DNA of 64,000 nucleotides, from NCBI RefSeq assembly GCF_910584445.1, contig NZ_CAJUBO010000003.1, positions 62,001 to 126,000 of the forward strand, written 5' to 3'. Position numbers and translations under genes: made by a program. Position 1 is the first letter of the stretch, and each line of letters opens with the position of its first letter. The stretch comes from an uncultured Desulfovibrio sp. GTDB lineage: Bacteria > Desulfobacterota > Desulfovibrionia > Desulfovibrionales > Desulfovibrionaceae. Positions 8,546 through 18,000 of the stretch are shown in pieces. Under the pieces are notes generated by a model. That model did not search any database. It was not told the DNA's origin and saw nothing but the letters and a program-made list of their open reading frames with translations.

Positions 8546-9775
8546 ATGACGGTTCGACCTTCCCCCATTTTCGGTGGCACCATGGTGGTGGCCGGCACGG
8601 CCATCGGCGCGGGCATGCTCGGTCTGCCCATGATCTCCGCCGGCATGTGGTTCTCGTGGTCCGCCGTGGTGCTCCTGCTTTCCTGGTTTTGCATGTTCCG
8701 GTCGAGCCAGGCCATTCTTGAGGTCAATCTGCACTTCCAGCCGGGCGACAGCTTCCACACTCTGGTGCGCGAGCTGCTTGGCCCCGCCTGGACGGTCATC
8801 AACGGCCTCTCCGTGGCCTTTGTGCTCTACATCCTCGTCTATGCGTATGTGAGCGGCGGCGGCTCGGTGGTGCAGCATGCCCTGACGCCCGTACTCGGCA
8901 GCGAACCCCCGCGCCTGCTCACGAGCCTTTTCTTCGCCCTGCTGCTCGCCGCCTGCATCTGGTGGAGTTCCCGGGCGGTGGACAGGTTTTCCATCGTGCT
9001 CATGGGCGGCATGGTCATTGCGCTCCTCCTGTCCATGAGCGGCATGTTCCGCCATCTGCGGCTGGATGTCCTGCTGGACGCGGGCGGCGAAGGCGGCCAG
9101 GCCATCTTTGTCTGGGGGGCACTTTCCACCTATCTCACCTCGTTCTGCTTCCACGCCTCGGTGCCAAGCCTGGTCAAGTATCTTGGCAAGGACGGCCGCA
9201 GCATCAACGCCTGCCTGCGCTACGGGACGCTCATCGCCCTGGTCTGCTACTTCGCGTGGATCACCGCCGCCGATGGCGTCATCCCCCGCGAGGGCTTCAA
9301 GGCGGTCATCGCGCAGGGCGGCAATGTGGGCGACCTGCTGGCCGCCGCCGGGCACAACCTGGGCGGCGGCTTCGTGCTCCGGCTGCTGGAGGCATTTTCG
9401 CTGCTGGCCGTGGCTACCTCCTTCCTGGGGGCCGGGCTGGGCCTTTTCGATTATATGGCCGATCTCTGCAATTTTGACGACAGTCGTCTCGGCCGCACCA
9501 AGACGCTGCTGGTGACCTTTCTGCCGCCCATGTTCTGCGGACTCGTCTGGCCGGACGGCTTTCTCGCCGCCATCGGCTGGGCGGGCCTGGCGGCCTCGGT
9601 ATGGTCGGTCATCGTGCCGGCGCTGCTGCTGCGCGCCTGCCGGCGCCGTTTCACCCCAACCGGCTACACAGCGCCGGGCGGAGCCGCCCTTGTGCCCGTG
9701 CTCCTGCTGTACGGCGTTCTTGTGGCCGTCTGCCACACGCTTTTCGTCTTCCGGCTTCTGCCCATGTATGGATAG
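8546..9775 (+). CDS. aromatic amino-acid permease (HAAAP family, TyrP/Mtr-like)
   Basis: 409 residues, about 11 membrane segments, the usual size for the hydroxy/aromatic amino-acid permease family. The N-terminal family signature is clear: 'GGTMVVAGTAIGAGMLGLPM'. Members import tryptophan or tyrosine with protons across the inner membrane; which substrate applies here cannot be read from sequence. The ATG at 8546 has GCGGAG upstream; longer readings start inside the leader without a site. ridA follows 24 bases after the stop and is probably cotranscribed, which fits amino-acid catabolism. Confidence 0.88.
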   Translation: MTVRPSPIFGGTMVVAGTAIGAGMLGLPMISAGMWFSWSAVVLLLSWFCMFRSSQAILEVNLHFQPGDSFHTLVRELLGPAWTVINGLSVAFVLYILVYAYVSGGGSVVQHALTPVLGSEPPRLLTSLFFALLLAACIWWSSRAVDRFSIVLMGGMVIALLLSMSGMFRHLRLDVLLDAGGEGGQAIFVWGALSTYLTSFCFHASVPSLVKYLGKDGRSINACLRYGTLIALVCYFAWITAADGVIPREGFKAVIAQGGNVGDLLAAAGHNLGGGFVLRLLEAFSLLAVATSFLGAGLGLFDYMADLCNFDDSRLGRTKTLLVTFLPPMFCGLVWPDGFLAAIGWAGLAASVWSVIVPALLLRACRRRFTPTGYTAPGGAALVPVLLLYGVLVAVCHTLFVFRLLPMYG

Positions 9776-9799
9776 CGCCGTGGCGCAAAGGAGAACATC

Positions 9800-10180
9800 A
9801 TGAAAAAGGACGTCATCAGCACGAACGCCGCTCCCGCCGCCGTGGGTCCCTACAGCCAGGGCATCCGCGCGGGCGAGCTTCTCTTCCTTTCCGGCCAGGT
9901 GCCGCTGGACCCGGCCACCGGCAAGCTCGTTGACGGCGGCGTGGAGGCGCAGACCGAACAGTCCTGCCGCAACCTCAAGGCCGTGCTCGCCTCCCAGGGG
10001 CTGGACCTCGCCAATGTGGTCAAGACCACGGTCTTCATCGCCCACATGAGCGACTTCCCCAAGGTCAACGAGGTCTACAAGCGCTTTTTCACCTATCCCT
10101 GCCCGGCCCGCTCCTGCGTGGAGGTGGGCGCCCTGCCCCTCGGCGCCCTGGTGGAGATCGAAGCCATCGCCGTGGCCTGA
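9800..10180 (+). CDS. ridA: RidA family reactive imine/enamine deaminase
   Basis: 126 residues, the family length. Typical segments are PYSQGIRAGELLFLSGQVPLDP near the N-terminus and the active-site Arg R104 in PARSCVEV, which binds the substrate carboxylate. RidA hydrolyses reactive 2-aminoacrylate-type enamines/imines made by PLP enzymes to keto acids and ammonia, in the cytoplasm as a trimer. It has AAGGAG upstream and follows an amino-acid permease, so it probably protects against intermediates of amino-acid breakdown. Confidence 0.93.
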   Translation: MKKDVISTNAAPAAVGPYSQGIRAGELLFLSGQVPLDPATGKLVDGGVEAQTEQSCRNLKAVLASQGLDLANVVKTTVFIAHMSDFPKVNEVYKRFFTYPCPARSCVEVGALPLGALVEIEAIAVA

Positions 10181-10224
10181 AGGGCGCCCGCACGGCGGGA
10201 TGAGATCCCCGTGAGGGATGCGCC

Positions 10225-11097
10225 ATGAAACGCCCCGCGGCACACGCCCGGGAAATGCCCGGCACCGGGGGCGCCCCTTCCGCCGGAAAGGGACGCCCCC
10301 CGGGCCATGAGCCGTCGCGCCCGGCCGATGTGGTCATGGCGCGTTTCGTGCTGGAAGCGCAGTTCCACCTCCTGGAGCGCGCCCTGGCCGCGTGGCCCCG
10401 GCGCGCCGCCGCCCTGCTGGATGTCAACTGCGGCTCCGGCGCCCTGCTGCCCTTTCTCTGGGCCTGCGGTTTCGAAGTGGACGCCGTGGAGGCGGACGCC
10501 GCCGCGCGGGCGCGGGCGCAGACGCGCTGCCCCTCCGCGACCATCATGGCCGGCAGGGACGACGACCTGCCCGTGGAGGACGATGCCTATGATTGGGTGC
10601 TCCTGCATCTTCAGGAGCCTCACCGGCTCGTCCCCGCCCTTGCCGAGGCGCGCCGCGTGGCCCGGCGCGGCTTTGCCGTCACCTTCTGGAACCGCCACTC
10701 CCTGGCCGGCCTGTGCGCGCGCCTTGCGCGCGCTTCCCTTCCCGGTCCCGCCGCCTCCTGGTGGGAGGTGCGCGGCGCCCTGCGCCGCCTGGGCCTCGGC
10801 CCGGGCGGGACGGCCAGCCTGAGCGTTCTTGCCGCGCCCATGAACACCTGGCGCAAGGCAAGCCCGCTGGCGGCGTGCAATCACTGGCTCACGGGGCTGC
10901 CCCTCGGGGCGTGGGGCGTGTTTCGCTGTTTCCTCGGCGGCGGGGGCAGCGTCACGCCGCTGGCCCTGCGTCTGGGCGCGCGCCTCGGGCGCGGCATGGA
11001 TGAACGCCTCGGGCCGCCGGAACCGGCCCTGGAATATGGACGCAAATCTTTTTCCGCCCGCGCCCGGGACTGCGACCGGGAGGGGAGGGTCCCATGA
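10225..11097 (+). CDS. class I SAM-dependent methyltransferase, substrate unknown
   Basis: 290 residues. The SAM-binding motif I is DVNCGSGALLPFLWACGFEVDAVEAD (about residues 69-94, glycine-rich loop NCGSG), followed by a motif II-like acidic strand DWVLLHLQEP. The fold matches class I methyltransferases (Methyltransf_11 type). An N-terminal 35-residue low-complexity stretch precedes the domain. Its stop overlaps the start of the next gene by four bases (ATGA), so the two are translationally coupled. No substrate clue apart from that partner. Confidence 0.8.
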   Translation: MKRPAAHAREMPGTGGAPSAGKGRPPGHEPSRPADVVMARFVLEAQFHLLERALAAWPRRAAALLDVNCGSGALLPFLWACGFEVDAVEADAAARARAQTRCPSATIMAGRDDDLPVEDDAYDWVLLHLQEPHRLVPALAEARRVARRGFAVTFWNRHSLAGLCARLARASLPGPAASWWEVRGALRRLGLGPGGTASLSVLAAPMNTWRKASPLAACNHWLTGLPLGAWGVFRCFLGGGGSVTPLALRLGARLGRGMDERLGPPEPALEYGRKSFSARARDCDREGRVP

Positions 11098-12233
11098 AGC
11101 TGGCGTTCCTTTCGGGCCTGTTTTCCGCCGTGGCGGCCAGGGCGCGCGCCCACAGGCGCATCGCCGCCGTTGCGGCGCTCCTCCTTGTGGCGGCGCTGGC
11201 GGCCGGGGGCTATTATGGCTGGCGCACCTGGCAGTATCGGCAGAGCAGCGAATTCGCCCTGCTCCGTCTCAAGGAAGCGCTGTCGCCCCCCAATACGGAA
11301 GAGCTGGCAAAACGCGTGGATTTTCGGACGCTCTTCACGGATCTTGCCCAGGCTGTCGGCCGGAGCTTTCCCTTTTACAAGGCCGGCCCGGAGCAGGAAC
11401 ACCAGTTGCGCCAGCAGTTGCAGACCGCCCTGCTGAAACGCCTTCTTGAAAAGGACGTCACCCGTTCCGCCAAGGAGGGCGAACCGGATGCCGAGACCAA
11501 GCTGCGCCAGCCGCTTGTCCTGTTTCCGCCGGATTTTCTGGCCCAGCTTCCGGCCGGACTCACCCTGACCGAGAGCAGGGGCGACACGGCGCGCATCAGG
11601 GCGGAGATCAGGCATCCGCTCCTGGACCTGGTCTTTCCCTTCGAGTTTGAGATGCGGCGCGGCCCGGACGGCTGGATCGTGCGCCACCTGCTCAATGCCG
11701 ACGCCGTGGCGGGCGCCCTGCGCGAGGCGCTCCTTGCCCGGCAGCAGGCGCGCGTGGATGTGGTCGTCCGCAAGAATGCGGCCACGCTCAAGCGCATGCA
11801 GGAGCTTCTGCCGCTCCAGTCCTGCGAGGCCGAGGCCGGCCTGCTTTCCGACGGCCGGACCCTGCTGCTCATGGTCCTCATGCGGGGGCACAATCTGGGC
11901 GGCATCCAGGTGAACAACATGGATCTGGACACCACCATCCTCGGCGCCAACGGCGAGCCAGTGCTGCACCGTTTTCTCAACGCCGCCGAACCCGTCCTGC
12001 CGGGCGGCGAGTTCCGCCACCGCTGGAGCATCGAACTGGACGGCCAAAGCCCCGAAGGCAGGAGCATCCTCGCCGCCGGGCCGCTCACCTGCCGGGCCAC
12101 CTGGCGGACCATGGGCCTTTCGAGTTCGGAGGTGCTGCACATCGTTGAAACGCCGGACCTCAGGCAGTTCTGCGAGCGGCCGGGGCACAGGCATCCGGTG
12201 GGTTTCTGCCAGTTGCCGGTCTTCCTGAAATAG
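11094..12233 (+). CDS. membrane-anchored protein with DUF2939-like region
   Basis: 379 residues. One transmembrane helix (about 23-45, AAVAALLLVAALAAGGYYG) is followed by an extracytoplasmic region. Residues 50-200 resemble DUF2939: a helix 'SSEFALLRLKEALSPPNTEELAKRVDF' of the type 'length-of-chain residues then VDF', then several 'LR..L...L' helices. The C-terminal part (about 235-379) is beta-rich and unassigned. Its start overlaps the methyltransferase stop. Function unknown; the DUF2939 match is by eye and needs a profile search. Confidence 0.65.
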   Translation: MKLAFLSGLFSAVAARARAHRRIAAVAALLLVAALAAGGYYGWRTWQYRQSSEFALLRLKEALSPPNTEELAKRVDFRTLFTDLAQAVGRSFPFYKAGPEQEHQLRQQLQTALLKRLLEKDVTRSAKEGEPDAETKLRQPLVLFPPDFLAQLPAGLTLTESRGDTARIRAEIRHPLLDLVFPFEFEMRRGPDGWIVRHLLNADAVAGALREALLARQQARVDVVVRKNAATLKRMQELLPLQSCEAEAGLLSDGRTLLLMVLMRGHNLGGIQVNNMDLDTTILGANGEPVLHRFLNAAEPVLPGGEFRHRWSIELDGQSPEGRSILAAGPLTCRATWRTMGLSSSEVLHIVETPDLRQFCERPGHRHPVGFCQLPVFLK

Positions 12234-12361
12234 CAAGGCGGCGGGAGCGGGTCCGGGATTCCTTGGGCATGTCCCTGGCATTCACAGGCTTTGCCGCACA
12301 CAGGACTTGCGGACGCGGAGCGGACGCTGCCTTCGGGAGCTTTTCCGCATGGCGGGATGCT

Positions 12362-13339
12362 CTACGGCTCCTCATCCGGGAACGACACGGGCAGCACGCC
12401 CGGCGTGACGGCGCCCTCCCCGGCGGCGTTCTCCTCCGCCGTTGCCAGCGCGGCCTGTTCCGCCTCCCGCGCGGCCAGCTTCGCCGCCTCGGCATCCATG
12501 GCCTCCCAGTGCCGGAAGACGCGGGGCAGCGCCGCCGAACCGTTGCGCTCGATATTCAGCCAGCGCAGCTCCTCGCCGGGGGTGCCGGCGTCCAGTTCGT
12601 CGCAAAAGCGGATCCGCAGCGCCGCCGAGCCTTCGGGGCGCGGATAGACGCCCACCTTGCGCCCCAGAAAGACCAGGGGCCTGGCCGCCCGCCCGGGCGT
12701 GCAGGGAACGAACGACAGCAGATAGCGCTCCTGCGCGGCCATGAGCTTCTGGCGGATGGACTCGCCCGCCAGCAGGCAGGCGCCGCTGACCGACAGGTTG
12801 AGCAGGCTCGGCGCCTCGCGCCCGGCAAACGGGGCGGCCAGCAGCCGCTCCAGATCGCCCCGGCGCCGGGGCGGCGCCTCCACGAGCACGAGGGCCGCGT
12901 CCTCCACGCGGCCGGGACCGCAGGCGATGCGGTCATGGCGGCGGCGCCGCCGGATCTTCGAGGGCAGCGAAACGCGAAGCTCCAGCGTTTTCGGCAGATT
13001 GTTGCGGCCAAGCTCGCGCTCAAGGATGGTGGCGCGGCCCTCATACTCCACGCGGATGACATCCCGGAGCGCGCGCGGCAGGTCCAGGGAGAAGGCGTAG
13101 GCGCAGGCCGGGTCCTGCGGCGCGCGGTCGCCGAAGGCGAAGTCATAGCCCTCGGCCCTGAAACGCGCCATCTGGCCGCTGACGGCCGTGATGCCGCCGT
13201 GCAGGGTCACGTCCGCCTCGTTGATGGCGTCCAGGCGCAGGTGGCACCTCAGGGTGACGGCCGAGCGCTGCGCCCGGGCGGCCTGGAAGATGCCCAGGAT
13301 GTCCGGCTGCCAGAGGTTGAGCTTGTCGCGCGGGTTCAT
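12362..13339 (-). CDS. PilZ-type protein, candidate c-di-GMP effector
   Basis: 325 residues. Two features match the PilZ c-di-GMP binding signature RxxxR...(D/N)xSxxG: an Arg run with R133-x3-R137 (RRRHDR) and N181-L-S-V-S-G186, with a beta-barrel-like region after it. An N-terminal part (about 1-125) resembles the YcgR-type flagellar-brake layout (two beta-rich domains). The last 60 residues are an Ala/Glu-rich helix and a low-complexity tail. It is the last gene of the leftward group RTX, glycosyltransferase, unknown, PilZ and lies 7 bases after its neighbour. c-di-GMP control of that surface operon is an inference. Confidence 0.65.
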   Translation of the reverse strand: MNPRDKLNLWQPDILGIFQAARAQRSAVTLRCHLRLDAINEADVTLHGGITAVSGQMARFRAEGYDFAFGDRAPQDPACAYAFSLDLPRALRDVIRVEYEGRATILERELGRNNLPKTLELRVSLPSKIRRRRRHDRIACGPGRVEDAALVLVEAPPRRRGDLERLLAAPFAGREAPSLLNLSVSGACLLAGESIRQKLMAAQERYLLSFVPCTPGRAARPLVFLGRKVGVYPRPEGSAALRIRFCDELDAGTPGEELRWLNIERNGSAALPRVFRHWEAMDAEAAKLAAREAEQAALATAEENAAGEGAVTPGVLPVSFPDEEP

Positions 13340-13346
13340 GGGCCGG

Positions 13347-13793
13347 TCAATGCCAGTCCTGAAGGGTCATGGTCAGGGCGTGGGGATTGTCCCGATAGTC
13401 CAGCGCGCAGAAATTCCGTTCAGGGAAGACATCGTGGATGAAGCGGTCCACGGCGAGCAGGAGCAGGTGGATGATGAGGTTGGTGTAGAGTTCCTCATGG
13501 CGGCGCATCTCGGGGTTGCCCAGCGGCAGCAGATTGTCCTTGGCCGCCACATGCAGGGCCAGCTCCGCCTCGAGGAGGACGCCGAGCCAGGTGACGATCT
13601 CCGCGTTGTCGGCAAAACGCGTGGCATAGGTGCGGTCGGTCTCGCGGATGATCTTGACGGGGAGATGCATCATGCCCTCGCCCGCTGAACGCAGGAGCCA
13701 CGCGCTCACCGGGCTGGTTTTCTCGATCTGCGCGGCAATGGCCGCGGCACACTGGTGCTGGAGGCGTGTGCGGCCGGGATCATCATCTGGCAT
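13347..13793 (-). CDS. conserved-looking protein of unknown function
   Basis: 148 residues, mostly helical. No motif I recognise: 'GEGMMHLPVKIIRETDR', 'HEELYTNLIIHLLLLAVDRFIHDVF' and a C-terminal 'ERNFCALDYRDNPHAL'. No signal peptide or clear membrane span, so probably cytoplasmic. The ATG at 13793 has AAGGAG upstream. It lies 21 bases after the glycosyltransferase stop and 7 bases before the PilZ-type gene, which supports a common operon and a shared role with them. Confidence 0.7.
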   Translation of the reverse strand: MPDDDPGRTRLQHQCAAAIAAQIEKTSPVSAWLLRSAGEGMMHLPVKIIRETDRTYATRFADNAEIVTWLGVLLEAELALHVAAKDNLLPLGNPEMRRHEELYTNLIIHLLLLAVDRFIHDVFPERNFCALDYRDNPHALTMTLQDWH

Positions 13794-13814
13794 GGGGGAC
13801 TCCTTGTGGCCGCT

Positions 13815-15008
13815 TCAGGCGCGGTCGCGTTCCTTTTTCCAGGCGGCGCGCGCCTGCATGACCCGGGCAAGATGGGCCGGCGCCACGACCTCCTCGCTGA
13901 AATGCGCCAGCACATCGCGCCGCGCCATGCGGGCCACGGGCGAAAGCTCCCGCGCGCTTTCGCGCGGACGGTCCGGCGCCAGGACCTGGACCACGGCCCG
14001 CGCCACGACCTCCGCGCCGCCTTCGGGCAGTTCAAGCATGTTGACGCCCGGACGCAAAAAATTGGCCGCCGTGGAGCGAGCCATGAGCAGAGTCTCACAA
14101 CTCATGCATTCCAGCAAGCACCTTTCCGCGGCATCGCCCCCGCCGGGGCAGACCACCAGCCGCGAGGCCGCCAGAAGATCGCGGTAGCGGTCGAACGGCA
14201 GGGAATTGTACGCCGCGAACCGGCTGCGGCTTGCGGCGGGCCACGCATCGACGGCCGTTTCCACGGCTTGGCGCAGGCTCCCGTTTTCCGTGAGCATGAC
14301 CACCCGGCAGCGGGGCAGGGCCTGGAGCACGGCGCGGCCGACGCCAAGCAGGGCCGCCAGCCGCTGCCTCTCAAGACCGGTGGCGTCCAGCGTCAGCAGC
14401 GGCGCGGCAGGCTTCCCTCCGGTCGCCTCTCCGGCGCCCCACGGGTCCGCCGCCGCGCGCGAAAAGACTTCGGCATCCACGCAGGGCGGCACCAGATGGA
14501 TGGCCGCCCGGAGCGGCTCGGGAAACAGCCGCCGCTGCCGTTCGCTGAACGCGAAACAGAGGTCCCCCTGCAGGAAAAGCGCGCTTTGCAGCAGGCTCCA
14601 GGCGTCGCGCACCGCTCCCGGCAGGAGGGAAAGATTTTTCAGCCCGCTTTCCGCATAGGTCACAAGAAAGGCTTCGGGAAACGCCTGCGGCGCGAAAAAC
14701 GCGGCGCCCCCGGCAAGGGAGGCAAAGATGATGTCCGCCGCGCCCCAGGACTGGCGCAGCGCCAGCAGGGAGCGCAGGCCGCCGCTCCCCCGTCTGATCG
14801 CCTCTTCCCAAAGTTGCGGCACGGTGGGCGGCGCATCGCCGAAAAGAGGGGCGTTTTTCAGGCGCACGCGCCGCACGCCGGCCAGCGCGTAGTCCTTGCG
14901 CTGGCGGTTGGAGGCGAAGAGAACCTCGTTTTCCGGCGCGGCCGCCAGCGTGCGCGCCAGCGGCCCGAGATCGCCGGGGAAATAGTTGCTGATGAAGAGT
15001 ATGCGCAT
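13815..15008 (-). CDS. glycosyltransferase-like protein (GT-B fold, GT4-type)
   Basis: 397 residues. It starts with a Rossmann strand MRILFISNYFPGDLGPLARTL. The C-terminal half has the GT4-like region 'AASRLVVCPGGGDAAERCLLECMSCETLLMAR' with the conserved acidic residue of the ExxxE type. The likely reaction is sugar transfer from a nucleotide sugar in the cytoplasm; the acceptor is unknown. It follows the RTX gene by 42 bases, with a strong hairpin in between and no Shine-Dalgarno before its ATG. Its expression relative to the RTX gene is probably reduced. It could modify the RTX protein or a surface glycan. Confidence 0.75.
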   Translation of the reverse strand: MRILFISNYFPGDLGPLARTLAAAPENEVLFASNRQRKDYALAGVRRVRLKNAPLFGDAPPTVPQLWEEAIRRGSGGLRSLLALRQSWGAADIIFASLAGGAAFFAPQAFPEAFLVTYAESGLKNLSLLPGAVRDAWSLLQSALFLQGDLCFAFSERQRRLFPEPLRAAIHLVPPCVDAEVFSRAAADPWGAGEATGGKPAAPLLTLDATGLERQRLAALLGVGRAVLQALPRCRVVMLTENGSLRQAVETAVDAWPAASRSRFAAYNSLPFDRYRDLLAASRLVVCPGGGDAAERCLLECMSCETLLMARSTAANFLRPGVNMLELPEGGAEVVARAVVQVLAPDRPRESARELSPVARMARRDVLAHFSEEVVAPAHLARVMQARAAWKKERDRA

Positions 15009-15017
15009 GGCAGGAAA

Positions 15018-15043
15018 CGGCGGCGGCCCAAAGGCCGCCGCCG
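15018..15043 (-). terminator. hairpin between RTX gene and downstream glycosyltransferase
   Basis: A perfect 11-bp stem CGGCGGCGGCC with a 4-nt loop lies in the 42-bp spacer, followed on the minus strand by TTTCC. It may be a partial (attenuating) terminator or an mRNA end-stabilising hairpin. Confidence 0.65.
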
Positions 15044-15050
15044 GAGTTGG

Positions 15051-18000
15051 TTAACCGTTGGAGGTGGCGAGTTCGTTGGCCGCGGCCTGCACGGCATGGT
15101 CCTCCGCGCTCGTGGTATCGACCGAGAGCGTGGTCTCCAGCGTGACGCCTTCGCCGTTCTCATAGGTGGTCGTGGTCCCGTTGTCCGAGTCCCCCACCTT
15201 CTGCCACTGGTCGCCCAGGATGAGGATGTCTCTGCCGTTCTCATCCTTGCCCATGGAGAAGCCGTACTCCTTGGCAAGGGCGTCCATGTTCTGGAGGCTC
15301 GTGTCAACGCCCTTGAGCATAACTTCCACGCCATTCACCATGGGCATGTCCTTGTCATGCTGCTCCCAGTTGCCCAGCATGTCGGCAAGGGTATGGCCCC
15401 CCTTGTCGGCGCTCAGCAGGAAGTCGATGCCCTCGCCGCCGTCGATGAGATAGTCGGAGGGGTCATAGACGATGAGGTCGTCGCCGGAGCCGGCGTAGAT
15501 GGTGTCGCTGCCCGCGCCGCCATCGAGGTAGTCGTTGCCCGCGCCGCCATCGAGGAGATCATTGCCGGAACCGCCGTAGAGGATGTCGTCCCCCTCACCG
15601 CCGTAGAGTTTGTCATCGCCCGCGCCGCCATACAGGATGTCGTCTCCGGCGCCGCCGTCAAGAACGTCATTTTCCGCCCTGCCCGCCCCGGAGGAGGAGA
15701 CGTCAAACTCCTTGTGATGCTCGCGGATGTAGTCTGCGCGGTGCGCGGCGTCCACTTCGTCGGGCAATACGCCTTCGGGGATCTCGTCGCCGAAGAGGAT
15801 ATCGTTGCCCTCGCCGCCCATGAGCGTGTCGCCGGAATGGGTAGGACCGAGGATGGACGAAGCGATGTCTTCGGGAGCGCTGCTCTCGGCACCGGGATAG
15901 TTACCCATGTTGAGAGTGCCGCCGTCCGGGACAACGAAGGCGACGTCTTGTCCAGAATTACTCATCAATTCTTTGAAGGCATCCTTAGTGTCATCTATAT
16001 GCCATTTCATTTCTGAGTTGGCATCGAGTTCACCCGCGATTGCCCCGAGCATCCAGACATTCTTCTCCGCATTCCAGTAGGCGACTACCGGAACTTCTTT
16101 CCCGTTGTCACCGTTATGATTGTCCGTCAATTGAAGACCGATACGGTCACCCTTATTGTGTATGAGCCGGCCACCAATATACCAGTCAAAGGCAAATTCA
16201 GCGTAGCCCTTTTCGTTAATCGTGAGAACGGCCTTTTCACCCGCGTAGACGGTATAGGACTCGCCTGGCCTGTAGCCCTCGAGGGCAAGCATATTTACAT
16301 GGATTGCTGGATTATCGTTCAGCATGCCCAGCACATTCTCGACATGGATATCATAGGTGAAGTCACCGCTCTTGCCGGAATCAAAGTCGACCAGAGGGAC
16401 ACGGCCAATTGCAGAATTCGCCGTCATATCAAGGCGGAAATGCACGCTGGCGTCGCTATCCGTGAACATGAAGGTCTTGTTGACGAAACCATCATCCTGC
16501 TGTTGGGCGAACCACGCGCTGGCATAGTTGAAGGCCAGTTCATGGTTGGTCTGCTCTTCCATGACGGAATGAATCGAGTCCATCCCGTTCGGACCCTTCG
16601 GGTGCGCTTCCGCAATATCCTCCAGGGCAGCCATAAGGCGATCGAACGCGCCGTCCTCGCTAAGGTTGACGGTTTCCAGTTGGGTGGCATGGGAATGGTA
16701 GCCCATGAGCATGATGTTGATGGTACCCCCGTTGTCGGCCATGCCGTCCCGGAGTTCCTCAAAGGTCTTCGTCAGTTGCTCCTTGATGGCGTCAATGTTG
16801 CTCCCTTTGGACGTATCCACCAGAAAAGCGAGGTTGGCATTGACGGCTTCCGTGTCGCTGCCGCCCACAAGGATGTCGTCGCCGCTGCCGCCAAGCAGCA
16901 CGTCCCGGCCCTCGCCGCCGGAAAGGAAGTCGTCGCCGCCGCCGCCGATGAGCACGTCGTCTCCCTTGCCGCCGAAGAGCAGATCGTTGCCGTCGCTCTC
17001 CTTCTCATGAGCAGCCACCTTCTTCTCAAAGGTACTCAGCTCTTCGCGGTTCATGCCCTGAATGGACTCGACAGGAGGCATGTCAGAGAACATGCTCTTT
17101 TCGCCGTCGCCGAGCAGGATGTCATCCCCACTCATCCCAAAGAGCAGATCGTTGCCCGCGCCCCCGGCCAGAGCATCGTCTCCTCCCTTGTCGGAAAGGT
17201 CATCGAGCTTGTCCGCCACGCTTTCCGCATTGGCCCACAGGGAGGCGGCGATATCTTCCGCGCTGTCTTCAGACTCCGCATCGACAAGACCCCGCAGGGC
17301 ATCATCGTTCGCCTTTTGCGTGCCCTCCTTGTCATAAGCGCCGTTTTCGTCAAACTCGGCTCCCACGATACGGTCGCCGAAGAGGACATCGTTCCCCGCT
17401 CCCCCATCAATGGTGTCATTGTTCTGAACTACCAGCTTGTCGTTGACAATGCCCAGAAATTTGTTGGCGATGAACGTCCAGTCGGGCAAATATTCCACAT
17501 GGGAAGCATCTGTAGCGTAGTCATTGAGTCCCTTGGCATCAGTGGCTGAGGTGCCGATGACGATAGTCGTGACATCGGATACTCCCTGAAGCGAACCAGC
17601 GGTCCCCAGCGTATGCTCCTGGGAACTGCCGTAAATATCCTGACCCTCATATTCATTAAGGAGGGTCTCGTTGGCAAGCGAACCCTTGACGATGCAGGGG
17701 GCGTAGTAACTCTTGCCATCGTCAGTGGTGAAATGCCCCATGACAACAGGCACAGACCATTTCTTCGCGCCATCATGGCATTCTTCGCTGACCTGCTTCA
17801 GCTGGGTAGCATCTCCTTCGGTGTTTACACCCAGAACAAGCCCCTGTTCGTTGATGACAAGAGCATTACCGTCTTTGCACTGCACGATGAATACCTGTCC
17901 CGGCTTCCAGGGAATATCGCTCCACGCGCTGATAGAATGGTTTTCTTGAATACCTGTCTCCGTATTCAGAAAGGAATAGGAAGAAACTTGCGATAAATCC

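Noticed and set aside
15420..15670. Short tandem repeats that could suggest a CRISPR or satellite
   Set aside because: Period is 27 bases and in frame with GGxGxDxLx nonapeptides; there are no conserved repeats with unique spacers.
13755..17549. Two long plus-strand frames (753 and 477 codons) opposite the RTX gene, rich in VVAGA-type repeats
   Set aside because: They mirror the RTX repeats of the minus-strand gene; apparent repeat proteins are the antisense of GGxGxD units.
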